A DNA stretch of 64,000 nucleotides from JAVBQB01 sp031549265 (GCA_031549265.1 JAVBQB010000002.1:310001-374000), one strand, 5' to 3'. Counted from the stretch's first letter, positions 7,953-17,688 are shown. Program-made: numbers and translations. The notes: generated by a model from the sequence alone, not told the origin.

Positions 7953-10058
7953 TTAGTCAAATAAGGCTTTAATATCAACAATAAGGCTGATATTACCATT
8001 GCCGAGAATGGTGCAGCCGGAAATTCCCTTAATGTTACCGATCTTTTGGAGTATAAACTGCGGTATGGGCTTGACGACAACCTGCTGCTCACCAACCAGC
8101 TGGTCTGCAAAAACGCCGATTGTCCGGCCCTCATCCTCGCCCATCAGCATGATGCCGTCCTCAAAGCGGGTGATTTCGGTCTCGCACTTAAACAGTTCAT
8201 AAAGTTTAATAATTGGATATATCTCGCCGCGGATCATGACCATCTCGTTGCCGTCCGGATCTATGATTATGTTCTCCGGCTGAGGTTTAAATGATTCCCT
8301 GATATTCAGGGTCGGCACGATGTAGATGTTGTGGCCCACCTGAATCTCCATGCCGTTGAGGATGGCTAGCGTCAGCGGAATCTTGATGTTGACGGTCATG
8401 CCTTTGCCTGGGCTGCTGTCGAGCGACACCTGTCCGCCGATCTTCTCGATGTTCTTCTTAACGACGTCCATTCCGACGCCGCGTCCGGAAAGCTCGGTTA
8501 CCTGATCCTTGGTGGAGAAACCGGGCAGCATTATGAAGTTATAGATTTCCTTATCGGTAAGCTCCGACTCGGGCTTGGTAACCAGACCCTGATCGATCGC
8601 TTTTTTGAGAATCTTGTCCCGGTTGAGGCCGCGTCCGTCATCGGTAATGCTGATGATAACGTCTCCGCCGGCGTTTCGGGCCTCAAGCTGAATTCTGCCG
8701 GCGAGCGGTTTGCCGGCGGCAACGCGCTCCTCGACGGTGGCTTCAATACCATGATCCATCGAGTTGCGGATTATATGCATCAGCGGGTCGGAGAGGTTGT
8801 CGATAATATTCTTGTCGAGTTCGGTCTCCTCACCGGCAATGGTGAGTTCAACCTCTTTATCTATTTTTCGAATCAGGTCGCGGACGATCCTGTGCATTTT
8901 ATGGAAGGTGCCGGAAACCGGAATCATGCGCACCGACATGACGACATCCTGGAGCTCGTCGGTATTCTTGCGCAGCATTGCGGCGGCGGCTTCAAAGTTT
9001 TCGAGGTTAAGACCCTGAAGGTCGGGGTTTTTCGTAACCATCGCCTCAGCGATAACGATTTCGCCCACGAGTTCGAGCAGACGGTCCAGTTTTTCGACAT
9101 TTACGCTGATGTAGCTCTGTTTGACGGGCGCATCGGAAGCGGGAGCTGCTTTTTTTGTGTCGGGCGCGCTGACGGGGGCCGGAGCGGGTTCGGCGGCAAC
9201 CGGAGTGGGGGGCGGAGCGGCTTCAGTCTGCGGCTGAACCGCTGGTGCGGGCGCCACAGCGGGTTCCGGAGCCGGGGGTTCGGCGGCTGGCGCGGAGACC
9301 GGCGCCGGCAGGTCGAGCGGGGTTTCGTCGTCGAATTCTATGCTCTTGACAAAAAGACACTCGGAAAGTTTCTGCTTGATCTCTTCGACAGGGTGATCGC
9401 TGTGTATGAAAAATACCGCGCCGTGATTGACGATCTGGTCGGTGCATTCCTCCAGAAAATCAGGTGGGTCGGTGACAATACTGGTGCAGATACCGCTGAT
9501 GGCGTTGACTATCTGATACGCGCGGATGTTCTCCATCTTGCAGCCGTCTTCAAAAAAGACACGCGCCGTGAGAGTTGGCGCGCCGTCGGCTTGAGCGGGA
9601 GCGGTACCGGCGGACGCGGCAGGTTCGGGAGCGGGAGCGGCTTTGACGGGATCCGGAGCCGCTCCGGTAAGTCGCGGCATATAATCGTGAATACTCGCGA
9701 GGAGTGCGGTCGCCTCCTCCTTGGAATACGAGCCGTTTTGAATCTTGGTGACCTGTTCTTTAAAAAAGTCAACCGACTGCAGAACCAAATCGCAGATCAG
9801 CTTCCAGTCGGGCGTACAATCGTGATGTTCGCGAATGAAAAAAAACATGTCTTCAATAGAGTGCGCAAGCGTAGAAATGTTATCAAAAGACATCATCGCG
9901 GATGAGCCTTTGATTGTATGCATGTTGCGGAAAATCTCATTGATCGCATCTTCGTCAAACCCGGCATCAGACTCGCCTTGCATCAGTATTTCTTCAAGTC
10001 TATCGGTAAGCTGGTTGTTTTCAAAGATAAACATTTCCAGCATGGGGTCGTTACTCAT
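7953..10058 (-). CDS. cheA: Chemotaxis histidine kinase CheA
   Basis: 701-residue kinase with the full CheA order. The P1 phosphotransfer domain carries MHTIKGSSAMM (phosphorylated His47). A P2-like regulator-binding domain covers about residues 160-255. A long Pro/Ala/Glu linker (about 255-320) leads to the P3 dimerisation helices (SVNVEKLDRLLELVGEIV), the P4 ATPase domain with N-box HIIRNSMDHGIE, DDGRGLN and GRGVGMDVVKKNI, and a C-terminal CheW-like P5 domain ending DIKALFD. It phosphorylates CheY/CheB in response to receptors. Transcribed with cheW from a consensus sigma-A promoter. The proline-alanine linker is longer and more repetitive than in B. subtilis CheA. Confidence 0.97.
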   Translation of the reverse strand: MSNDPMLEMFIFENNQLTDRLEEILMQGESDAGFDEDAINEIFRNMHTIKGSSAMMSFDNISTLAHSIEDMFFFIREHHDCTPDWKLICDLVLQSVDFFKEQVTKIQNGSYSKEEATALLASIHDYMPRLTGAAPDPVKAAPAPEPAASAGTAPAQADGAPTLTARVFFEDGCKMENIRAYQIVNAISGICTSIVTDPPDFLEECTDQIVNHGAVFFIHSDHPVEEIKQKLSECLFVKSIEFDDETPLDLPAPVSAPAAEPPAPEPAVAPAPAVQPQTEAAPPPTPVAAEPAPAPVSAPDTKKAAPASDAPVKQSYISVNVEKLDRLLELVGEIVIAEAMVTKNPDLQGLNLENFEAAAAMLRKNTDELQDVVMSVRMIPVSGTFHKMHRIVRDLIRKIDKEVELTIAGEETELDKNIIDNLSDPLMHIIRNSMDHGIEATVEERVAAGKPLAGRIQLEARNAGGDVIISITDDGRGLNRDKILKKAIDQGLVTKPESELTDKEIYNFIMLPGFSTKDQVTELSGRGVGMDVVKKNIEKIGGQVSLDSSPGKGMTVNIKIPLTLAILNGMEIQVGHNIYIVPTLNIRESFKPQPENIIIDPDGNEMVMIRGEIYPIIKLYELFKCETEITRFEDGIMLMGEDEGRTIGVFADQLVGEQQVVVKPIPQFILQKIGNIKGISGCTILGNGNISLIVDIKALFD

Positions 10059-10101
10059 TTGCTACACCTGCCAAATACTTTAATAAAAATACTCATTACC
10101 T

Positions 10102-10130
10102 ATTATATTGACTTTCTCGTATCATGTCAA
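10102..10130 (-). promoter_or_regulatory. Consensus sigma-A promoter of cheA-cheW
   Basis: On the minus strand a perfect TTGACA (10125-10130), a 17-base spacer and a perfect TATAAT (10102-10107), about 45 bases upstream of the cheA ATG. This is full consensus for the housekeeping sigma factor. Confidence 0.75.
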
Positions 10131-10226
10131 ACAAAATTATTTTATGACATAAATGGCCGGATTGCACGCCAAAATAATGCTAAAAAAACAAAAAGCAGAC
10201 CGTATTTGGAGATGCCCCGCGAAAAG

Positions 10227-11351
10227 TCATCCGGCCAATAAATCATGGAGGGTATCGCCCGGACCGGAAAGATAATCTGCGATGATCAAATCGACCACCC
10301 TGCCGTAGCTGCGTACGCCCTCGGGCTGATCCATCGCCTTGAGGAAAGCGTCGTTCACCGCCTTGCCCGTTTCCCTTGCCGGACCCTCATACTGTTCGTT
10401 GTATTTGATGAGTGATAAGATATCGGCGGTTACCCGGTCGTCCAGCCCGAGCCACAGCTCAGCCTGAAGGCTTGGATCGGATTGCGACAGTGCGTTGCTG
10501 CAATAAACGAAGGCGATAAACCAGCCGGAATATTTGTATTCAGGCTCATTTGAATACTTGCAGGCGAGGAAAGCGAGAAAATTCGCCTCGTCCTCGGGGG
10601 CAACGCCCAGACTGTGAGCCAGCTCGTGACATATCGAAAAAGGCAGCGTACAGACCGGCAGACCGGCATTAATGTTGCACTCGCCGGTAAATGGTACGTA
10701 TATGCCGTCGATACCGAGACAGGACATTACCGGCCAGAAGAATACCGGCTTGACGGTATTTGCAGAAGCGCCGTCGAGCTGCGGATAAAGCTTTCCGATA
10801 ACCGAATAGCCGTTCGCGCATTTGTCGGCGAGCGCCCAAAAGTCTCGGGGAGTCCCGTCATCGGCTTCCGGAGCCTGCGCAGCGGCGGCGTTCAGGTTAT
10901 CGCGCACCCAGACAGAGGTTTTGTACAGTTCTCCGGTCGAGTATTGCCGCACATCGATTCCAAGTGTTTCGCCCAGCGGCTCGGCATAGTAGAGACTTCC
11001 CCAAGCCAGGATAAAAACCAGTGTAGCGGCGGAGGCAAACGCGGCGGCGATGGAAAGCCCATGCAGCGCGGCAGCCCGCCGATGCTCCTTGGAACGCGCC
11101 AGTCTCAAAACAGCAAATACAATAAGTGCGGCGGCAGCGGGGATCAGGGCGCAAACGAGCGCCTCGGCAACTGAAAAAGGCGCAATCGAGGTTACAGAGC
11201 GAAGCAGAAACGTCAAAAACCGCTGTACCGGGACAAATATCCCTTCAACAGCGGGCGGGCAGAACCGGCAAAGGAGCAGCGATGCGACGCAAAGCAGCGC
11301 AAATACTCCGGTGAGGATCGCGTTTCTGATAATCAGCGGTCGTCTGTTCAA
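10227..11351 (-). CDS. DUF3810-family membrane metallopeptidase-like protein
   Basis: 374 residues: three N-terminal membrane segments (about 9-25, 60-82, 97-119), then an extracellular or cytosolic domain with the zinc-peptidase signature CHELAHSLG around residue 225 and further acidic residues (PEDEANFLAFLACKY) that may supply the third ligand. This arrangement matches the DUF3810 family, whose substrate is unknown. The start is TTG at 11351 with AGGAG six bases away; no better start is available. Divergent from the M20-like gene and separate from the cheA operon. The family call is confident; peptidase activity is inferred from the HExxH motif only. Confidence 0.8.
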   Translation of the reverse strand: MNRRPLIIRNAILTGVFALLCVASLLLCRFCPPAVEGIFVPVQRFLTFLLRSVTSIAPFSVAEALVCALIPAAAALIVFAVLRLARSKEHRRAAALHGLSIAAAFASAATLVFILAWGSLYYAEPLGETLGIDVRQYSTGELYKTSVWVRDNLNAAAAQAPEADDGTPRDFWALADKCANGYSVIGKLYPQLDGASANTVKPVFFWPVMSCLGIDGIYVPFTGECNINAGLPVCTLPFSICHELAHSLGVAPEDEANFLAFLACKYSNEPEYKYSGWFIAFVYCSNALSQSDPSLQAELWLGLDDRVTADILSLIKYNEQYEGPARETGKAVNDAFLKAMDQPEGVRSYGRVVDLIIADYLSGPGDTLHDLLAG

Positions 11352-11494
11352 ATAAAACTCCTGATTAAAGATATGTCAATCTGTTCGAGTTATTGTTACC
11401 CATTATACTGGATTTAAAGGATATTTGAAAGCGCAATAATTCCGCGCTCTACAGGGAAAATATCCGCATTTTTGGAAATTGTTAAAACTGGGAC

Positions 11495-11522
11495 TTGCAT
11501 TTTTGAGGAAATATCATATAAT
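11495..11522 (+). promoter_or_regulatory. Promoter of the M20-like gene
   Basis: TTGCAT (11495-11500), a 16-base spacer and a perfect TATAAT (11517-11522). This leaves a leader of about 100 bases with no clear structure. Confidence 0.5.
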
Positions 11523-11629
11523 TAATGTAGGTGTAATTTCAAATTGGTAACAAATTTGATTCACGGTGCGGGCGGTTGTTTTCGTGCTGTGCTTCGGGAT
11601 TTTATTGATAGAATTATGGGGTATTTCGG

Positions 11630-13570
11630 ATGCACATAGCGTTTACTATATTGATTATCGCGGTCGCGGTTCTGGCTGCCGCCGTAATCGCGGCGCTGCT
11701 GGCAATGTTTGTCAGGGCAAATAGGATTCCCGGTCACGCGCCGGGTAAATCTCAGATGCCCGAATGTGACGACGCCGTGGTCAGGCGAGCGGCGGCGACG
11801 CTTTCCGCGCTCATCAGGTTTGACACCGAGAGCCATTATCAAAACGACAAAAACGATTATATGGAATACAACCGGCTGCGCGACTACTTGAAGCGCCGTT
11901 TTCCGCAGGCGCACAGAGTGATGACCCGCGAAATGGCAGGCAGCTTCAGTATGCTGTACAGATGGGAAGCGCCGAAATCCAAGCTGAAGCCTATTCTGCT
12001 GTGCACGCATTTTGATGTCGCACCCGCCGAGGGGCAGTGGGAAAATCCGCCATTTGCCGGCGAGGTCGCCGGAGGATTCATTTGCGGACGAGGCGCGATC
12101 AGCGGGAAAAGCGCGATCACGGCGATGTTTGAGGCGCTGGAGGCGTTGGCGCACAGCGGATTTAAGCCAGAGCGGGACATATACATTTCAATTGGACACG
12201 ACTCCACTCTGGGTGGAAACGAAGGGGCCTGCGGTATTGCGCGCTTGCTTGAACAGCGCGGAGTCCGCTTTGAAATGGTGCTTGCCGCTGATTGCGGCAT
12301 ACGGCGCGGAGTCATGGGGTACAAGAAGCACGTCGCCCTGATCGGAGTGGCCGAAAAGGGATGCCTGACGCTCAGGGTCTCGGCGGACAGCGCCGGCGGC
12401 GAATCGAGCGTGCCCAAGGGCAAATCCACATCTGGACTTGTGAGCGAGGCGGTTTGCCGCATGGAGTTCGGAAGGCGGACGGCGCGGCTCGGCGATGTGA
12501 CTGTTGAATATCTTAAAAGGATGGCGTCGATTCTTCCGTTTGCATGGAGGCTGCGGATCTCGAACCTGTGGTTTTTCTCAGGCCAGGTGCGCAGGATTTT
12601 GTCGCGGGATCCGTTTCATAACGCGCTGATGCGGACTACCGCCGCCTCGACCATTCTGACATCCGGCATATCGCCGTACAGCCTACCGCAGCACTCCGAA
12701 GCCATAACGACGTTCCATTTGACACACCACGACACGTGCGCCGAAATAGTCTCACTGATGACCAGCCTGACAGGCAAACTCGGGGTGGAAATCCAGCCGC
12801 TCAGGATGGAAAACGCGTCTCAGATATCGAGTTTCCAGAGCCCAGGATTCCGAAAGCTGGAGTCAAGCATCAAGGCCGTGTTCGGCGATATTATATGCGC
12901 GCCCTGGATAATGTCCGGCTTTTCCGACGCGCGCTGGTTTGAGAAGCAGGCCGACGAGGTGCTGAGATTTAACCCGATTATACTCGGAGTCGCCGACGAA
13001 ACCCGCGTTTGCGGCGCTGATGAGCGTATTCATATCGACACACTGGGATCGGCGATCCTATTTTATTCGAGGTTTATCGTCGACGCGGCAAGTATGCTGC
13101 AAGTGGTGGACGGCGGCGCCGGACGGAGTAAATCCACGGTGCTGGAAGGCCGCCGCGACAAGAACGAGGACATGCCCGCCGATACCGCGCGCGATTCGGA
13201 TATGGCAGCCGAAAGCGCCATGGCAGATGAAGAATTATCGGCGGAATCTGATAAATACGCGCTGGCCGAGCCCGAGACACCCGAGATTACTGATGAATCT
13301 TCTGCCGGGATCAGCGAAGAAAGCGCCACTCTTCCCGAAGTGGCGGGAGATCCGGAAGATGAAGAAGACTCGAAAAATGACGAGGCTGCGGCAATAACCG
13401 AATTATCCGGCGGCGGTGAGGCCGGCGCTGACGACGCCGGGCCGGAATCCGCTGAAACCGAATCAACCGGGCAGGACACCGAAATGTCCGACGACAGCAC
13501 TGAAACACATGTGAATGAACCGGAGGAGACTCCGGAGTCCCGGCCAGAGCTTTCCAAATATGATTTGTAA
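11630..13570 (+). CDS. Membrane-anchored M20-family pseudo-peptidase with acidic tail
   Basis: 646 residues: one N-terminal membrane segment (4-28), an M20/PM20D1-like fold (45-490) and a highly acidic, low-complexity C-terminal tail (about 505-646). The fold is clear from CTHFDVAPA (His127, Asp129), QWENPPFAGE, FICGRG and SDARWFE. The catalytic set is largely gone. The metal-bridging DD after GRGxx is Ser158-Gly159. The catalytic Glu-Glu pair is Ser192-Thr193. The usual Asp-Glu is Asp221-Cys222. The lid His in the GHSS motif is Glu258. The terminal metal His is Cys461. It is therefore probably not a functional aminoacylase/carboxypeptidase, yet the frame is intact. secA follows 134 bases later from its own promoter. 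Function unknown. Confidence 0.8.
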   Translation: MHIAFTILIIAVAVLAAAVIAALLAMFVRANRIPGHAPGKSQMPECDDAVVRRAAATLSALIRFDTESHYQNDKNDYMEYNRLRDYLKRRFPQAHRVMTREMAGSFSMLYRWEAPKSKLKPILLCTHFDVAPAEGQWENPPFAGEVAGGFICGRGAISGKSAITAMFEALEALAHSGFKPERDIYISIGHDSTLGGNEGACGIARLLEQRGVRFEMVLAADCGIRRGVMGYKKHVALIGVAEKGCLTLRVSADSAGGESSVPKGKSTSGLVSEAVCRMEFGRRTARLGDVTVEYLKRMASILPFAWRLRISNLWFFSGQVRRILSRDPFHNALMRTTAASTILTSGISPYSLPQHSEAITTFHLTHHDTCAEIVSLMTSLTGKLGVEIQPLRMENASQISSFQSPGFRKLESSIKAVFGDIICAPWIMSGFSDARWFEKQADEVLRFNPIILGVADETRVCGADERIHIDTLGSAILFYSRFIVDAASMLQVVDGGAGRSKSTVLEGRRDKNEDMPADTARDSDMAAESAMADEELSAESDKYALAEPETPEITDESSAGISEESATLPEVAGDPEDEEDSKNDEAAAITELSGGGEAGADDAGPESAETESTGQDTEMSDDSTETHVNEPEETPESRPELSKYDL

Positions 13571-13608
13571 AATTTCTGTGAGACTGAAAATCGACAGTAT
13601 TCTTGTGG

Positions 13609-13614
13609 TATAAT
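13609..13614 (+). promoter_or_regulatory. Extended -10 promoter of secA
   Basis: Perfect TATAAT preceded by TGG, an extended -10, with only a weak -35 match upstream. It lies about 90 bases before the secA start. The same TGTGGTATAAT block precedes pyrG. Confidence 0.5.
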
Positions 13615-13704
13615 GGTCGGAAGACTATTTAAAAGCTGTAATAGTCTCACGCGCTGTCTCACGAAGCACAGCGTTATATGCATTTTAAGAAACAGGTGAA
13701 CATA

Positions 13705-16467
13705 TTGGGAATTATCAACAAGATATTTGGAAATCATAGCAGCCGCGAACTGAAGCAGGTTGAGCCGATCGTCCGCGCCATTGAGGCGCTGGAGGACGAG
13801 TACAGGAAAAAGTCCGACGCCGAACTGCGGGATATAACCGCAAAGTTGAAAGAAAGAGTGGCGTCCGGAGAGACGCTGGACAATATCCTGCCCGAAGCAT
13901 TCGCGACCGCGCGGGAAGCGGCCGACCGGGTGCTCGGAATGCGTCCGTTCAAGGTGCAGCTAATCGGCGGTATCGTACTCCACCAAGGCCGGATATCCGA
14001 AATGAAAACCGGTGAAGGCAAGACGCTGGTATCTGTGCTTCCCGCCTACCTTAACGCGCTGGCGGGCAACGGTGTTCATATTGTCACGGTCAACGACTAC
14101 CTCGCAAGGCGCGACAGCGAATGGATGGGCAAGGTGCACCGCTTTCTCGGCCTTAAAGTCGGGCTTATCGTGCACGGGCTGACCAACGAACAGCGGCGCG
14201 AAGCCTACGCGGCGGACATAACCTACGCCACCAACAACGAGCTGGGCTTCGATTACCTGCGCGACAACATGGCGATATACAAAGAGGATATGGTCGGGCG
14301 CGGATACAATTACGCGATCGTCGACGAGGTGGACTCAATCCTGATCGACGAGGCTCGCACCCCGCTTATCATTTCTGGACAAGGCGAAAAGTCGACCGAG
14401 CTGTACGAGAAATGCGACCGGTTCGTCGCCACACTCCGAATGATGAAAGTGGTCGAGCTCAACGCTAAAGAGGAGCACGACGATCTCGACTGCGACTATG
14501 TAGTCGACGAGAAGTCGAGAACCGCCACCCTGTCCCCAAGCGGAATAGCCAAAGCCGAGGCGCATTTCGGCGTCGAAAATCTGTCCGATCTTGACAATAC
14601 GACGCTGATGCACCACATCAATATCGCCATGCGCGCCCGCGGAGTTATGCGCCGCGATATCGATTACGTGGTCAAGGACGGCGAGGTGCTGATCGTTGAC
14701 GAGAATACCGGACGCATCATGTACGGACGCCGCTACTCAGAAGGGCTACATCAGGCCATCGAGGCCAAGGAGCGGGTCAAGGTAGAGCGCGAAAGCAAAA
14801 CGCTCGCCACCATAACATTCCAGAACTTTTTCCGCCTTTACGCCAAACTTTCGGGTATGACCGGTACGGCTCTGACCGAAGAGGAGGAGTTCAGACACAT
14901 ATATAAGCTGGACGCCATCGAAATTCCCACCAACAGGGAAATGGTCCGGCAGGATCACGCCGACAGCGTGTACAAGAACCAGACCGGCAAATACCGCGCG
15001 GTCATCCGTCAGGTGGTCGAGTGCGTTGAACGCGACCAGCCCGTCTTGGTGGGTACGATCTCTATCGAAAAGAGTGAAATGCTCTCGTCAATGCTTAAGC
15101 GAGAGGGCATAAAGCACGTCGTGCTGAACGCCAAGCATCACGATAAGGAAGCGGATATTGTGGCGCAGGCGGGCAAACCGGGTGCCGTGACCATAGCGAC
15201 CAACATGGCCGGACGCGGAACCGACATTATGCTGGGCGGCAACGCCGAATACATGGCCAAAAACGACCTGCGCAAAGCGGGACTGTCCGAGGAACTGATC
15301 GTCGAGGCGACAGGCTACGCCGAAACCGATAACGAAGAGATCATAAATGCCCGCAAGAAATACGCCGAAGCACTCGAAAAATACAAGTCCGAAACCGCCG
15401 ACTCCGCCGAGCTCGTGCGTAAATCCGGCGGACTGTTTATAATCGGTACCGAGCGGCATGAGTCGCGCCGCATAGACAACCAGCTCCGCGGACGTTCCGG
15501 ACGTCAGGGCGACCCCGGCGAATCCAGGTTTTACCTCGCGCTGGACGATGACCTAATGCGTCTTTTCGGTTCCACAAGGGTTGCCGGAATGATGGATAAG
15601 CTGGGCATTGACGACGATACTCCCATCGAACAGAAAATGCTCACCGGAGCCATAGAGACAGCTCAGAAAAAAGTTGAGTCGCGCAACTTCCTGACGCGTA
15701 AACATGTCCTGGAATACGACGACGTTATGAATAAGCAGCGTGAGATAATCTATGGCCAGCGCAAAAAAGTGCTGGACGGCGAGGATTTGCGCGGGTTTAT
15801 TATGTCCATGATTGAGGACGTTATATCTCGGGGCGTCGACAATGTCATGGGCGAGAACAGATACGCCGAGCGCTTCCAGATTGACTCCATTTGCGAGCAA
15901 TTCGAAGGTATTTTCATGACGCGCGAGCAGTTCAACCCGAGTGACGACGACCTGAATTCGCTGACCATTTTGGGTATTAAGCAGGAACTGAAAGAGATTG
16001 CCGAAGCCGCCTACCAGCGGCGCGAGGATGAGATCACCCCGACCCTGATGCGCGAAATCGAGCGTGTCGTTCTGCTGCAAAACGTTGACGCCAAATGGAT
16101 GGATCACATAGACGCGATGCACGAGCTGCGACAGGGAATTAACCTGCGCGCGTTCGCTCAACAGGACCCGGTGCAGGCGTATAAGCGCGAAGGCTTCGAT
16201 ATGTTTGACCAGATGATAAATTCGATCCGCGACGATACGGTACGCATGGTGCTGACGGTTCGCGTCAAGAGCGAGGCTCCCAAGCGCGAGCAGGTCGCAA
16301 AGCCGACGGTTGCCGTCCACGGTGACGGGACGGACAACAGGTCAAAGACTGTTAAACGCTCGGCGCCAAAGATTGGAAGAAATGAGCTGTGCCCTTGCGG
16401 CAGTGGCAAGAAATATAAGAAGTGCTGCGGATTTACCGAAGGCCCGGCCGCGGAACCGGCCGAATAA
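13705..16467 (+). CDS. secA: Preprotein translocase ATPase SecA
   Basis: Motor of the Sec export pathway, about 920 residues. Walker A MKTGEGKTLV, DEVDSILIDEART as the DEAD-type Walker B, motif VTVNDYLARRD, the preprotein cross-linking domain (about 215-360), NMAGRGTDIMLGG and QLRGRSGRQGDPG of the second motor domain, then the helical scaffold and a C-terminal zinc-binding SEC-C motif CPCGSGKKYKKCC. An ATG at 13678 lacks a ribosome binding site. AGGTGA at 13694-13699 is positioned for the TTG at 13705 (LGIINKIFG), so I use that start. Length and domains are ordinary for a Gram-positive SecA. Confidence 0.97.
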   Translation: MGIINKIFGNHSSRELKQVEPIVRAIEALEDEYRKKSDAELRDITAKLKERVASGETLDNILPEAFATAREAADRVLGMRPFKVQLIGGIVLHQGRISEMKTGEGKTLVSVLPAYLNALAGNGVHIVTVNDYLARRDSEWMGKVHRFLGLKVGLIVHGLTNEQRREAYAADITYATNNELGFDYLRDNMAIYKEDMVGRGYNYAIVDEVDSILIDEARTPLIISGQGEKSTELYEKCDRFVATLRMMKVVELNAKEEHDDLDCDYVVDEKSRTATLSPSGIAKAEAHFGVENLSDLDNTTLMHHINIAMRARGVMRRDIDYVVKDGEVLIVDENTGRIMYGRRYSEGLHQAIEAKERVKVERESKTLATITFQNFFRLYAKLSGMTGTALTEEEEFRHIYKLDAIEIPTNREMVRQDHADSVYKNQTGKYRAVIRQVVECVERDQPVLVGTISIEKSEMLSSMLKREGIKHVVLNAKHHDKEADIVAQAGKPGAVTIATNMAGRGTDIMLGGNAEYMAKNDLRKAGLSEELIVEATGYAETDNEEIINARKKYAEALEKYKSETADSAELVRKSGGLFIIGTERHESRRIDNQLRGRSGRQGDPGESRFYLALDDDLMRLFGSTRVAGMMDKLGIDDDTPIEQKMLTGAIETAQKKVESRNFLTRKHVLEYDDVMNKQREIIYGQRKKVLDGEDLRGFIMSMIEDVISRGVDNVMGENRYAERFQIDSICEQFEGIFMTREQFNPSDDDLNSLTILGIKQELKEIAEAAYQRREDEITPTLMREIERVVLLQNVDAKWMDHIDAMHELRQGINLRAFAQQDPVQAYKREGFDMFDQMINSIRDDTVRMVLTVRVKSEAPKREQVAKPTVAVHGDGTDNRSKTVKRSAPKIGRNELCPCGSGKKYKKCCGFTEGPAAEPAE

Positions 16468-16510
16468 TTTAGCGTTTTCTACAAATTTGAACATATAAGG
16501 AGTGTACAAA

Positions 16511-17629
16511 ATGCCAGCTGTAAAAGTTAGCGAAAACATCTATTGGGTGGGCGCAATCGATTGGGATATCCGTAATTTCCACGGGTATCGCACGCCGTAT
16601 GGTACGTCGTATAACTGCTACTTGATCATGGACGAGAAAATCACCCTGATCGACACTGTCAAAGCCCCGTTTTTCGATGAAATGCTCAAAAACATCTCAG
16701 AGATTGTCGATCCCTCCAAGATCGACTACCATATTTCCAACCACACAGAGCTCGACCATTCCGGAGCTCTGCCCCTTATCGCGAAGCTCACTCCCAATGC
16801 TGAAATTCTCGCGTCTCCCAACGGTATTAAAGGCCTGACCGCGTACTACGGAAAACTGCCCAACATGCGCGCCGTCAATACCGGTGACTCACTCTCGACC
16901 GGCAAATTCAAGATCGACTTCGTTCTCAACCCGATGGTGCACTGGCCGGACAGCATGTCCTCCTATCTCGCGAACGAAGGTATTCTGTTCTCCAACGACG
17001 CGCTCGGCCAGCACATCGCGTGCTCTGAGCGTTATGACGACGAGATCGGGGTCAGCAGACTTCTGGAACGCGCCGGAGAATTCTACGGCAACATAGTCCT
17101 ACCGCTCGGCAACCTCGTAAACAAGCTTCTTGAGGTGGTAACGTCGCTGCCCAAGCTTGAAATGGTCTGCCCGAGCCACGGCGTAATTCTGCGTTCACAT
17201 ATCGGCGACATGGCCAAAAAATACACAATGTGGGCCAATAACGATACCGATGAAAAGAAAGCGGTCATCGTCTACGACACAATGTGGGGAACCACCAAGA
17301 TGCTGGCTCAGACCATCGCGGACGAATACGCCAAACAGGGCATTCAGTACAAGATCATGAACCTCGCCAACACGCATATTTCGGAGGTCATGTCCGAAGC
17401 GCTCGAAGCCCGCTATATAGCGATCGGCTCGCCCACCATCAACCGCGGAGTAATGCCGACGGTCGCCGCCATGCTGACTTACATGAAGGGTCTCGCGCCG
17501 CTCAAACGCGTGGGATGCGCTTTCGGATCATACGGCTGGAGCGGTGAAAGCGTAGCTGTCATCGAGGATATGATGAAATCGCTCAAGTGGGAAATCCAGG
17601 ATCAGAAGAAAGCGAACTGGAGACCGTAA
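16511..17629 (+). CDS. fprA: Flavodiiron protein, FprA type (oxygen/nitric-oxide reductase)
   Basis: 372 residues. A metallo-beta-lactamase-like N-terminal domain carries the diiron ligands NHTELDHSG (His, Glu, Asp, His), MVHWPDSM (His), FSNDALGQH (Asp) and CPSHGV (His). A flavodoxin domain follows with YDTMWGTTKMLAQ binding FMN and FGSYGWSGE. Such enzymes reduce O2 to water, or NO, in anaerobes. The usual rubredoxin or NADH oxidoreductase partner is not nearby. The protein stops at KANWRP, about 20 residues short of the common C-terminus, losing a final helix; no frameshift restores it. Start ATG at 16511 with AAGGAG upstream. Confidence 0.93.
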   Translation: MPAVKVSENIYWVGAIDWDIRNFHGYRTPYGTSYNCYLIMDEKITLIDTVKAPFFDEMLKNISEIVDPSKIDYHISNHTELDHSGALPLIAKLTPNAEILASPNGIKGLTAYYGKLPNMRAVNTGDSLSTGKFKIDFVLNPMVHWPDSMSSYLANEGILFSNDALGQHIACSERYDDEIGVSRLLERAGEFYGNIVLPLGNLVNKLLEVVTSLPKLEMVCPSHGVILRSHIGDMAKKYTMWANNDTDEKKAVIVYDTMWGTTKMLAQTIADEYAKQGIQYKIMNLANTHISEVMSEALEARYIAIGSPTINRGVMPTVAAMLTYMKGLAPLKRVGCAFGSYGWSGESVAVIEDMMKSLKWEIQDQKKANWRP

Positions 17630-17664
17630 TTCCCGTTTACAGTCCGTTAATGCACATAATGACA

Positions 17665-17688
17665 AAGCCGCCGGTCAACCGGCGGCTT
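17665..17688 (+). terminator. Stem-loop after fprA
   Basis: Inverted repeat AAGCCGCCGGT / ACCGGCGGCTT followed by GAGTCCTTT. It lies 36 bases past the stop; the T-tract is weak. Confidence 0.6.

Noticed and set aside
8751..9905. 384-codon open frame antisense to cheA
   Set aside because: Mirror of cheA with Gly/Arg-rich low-information sequence from codon bias; no ribosome binding site and no domain.
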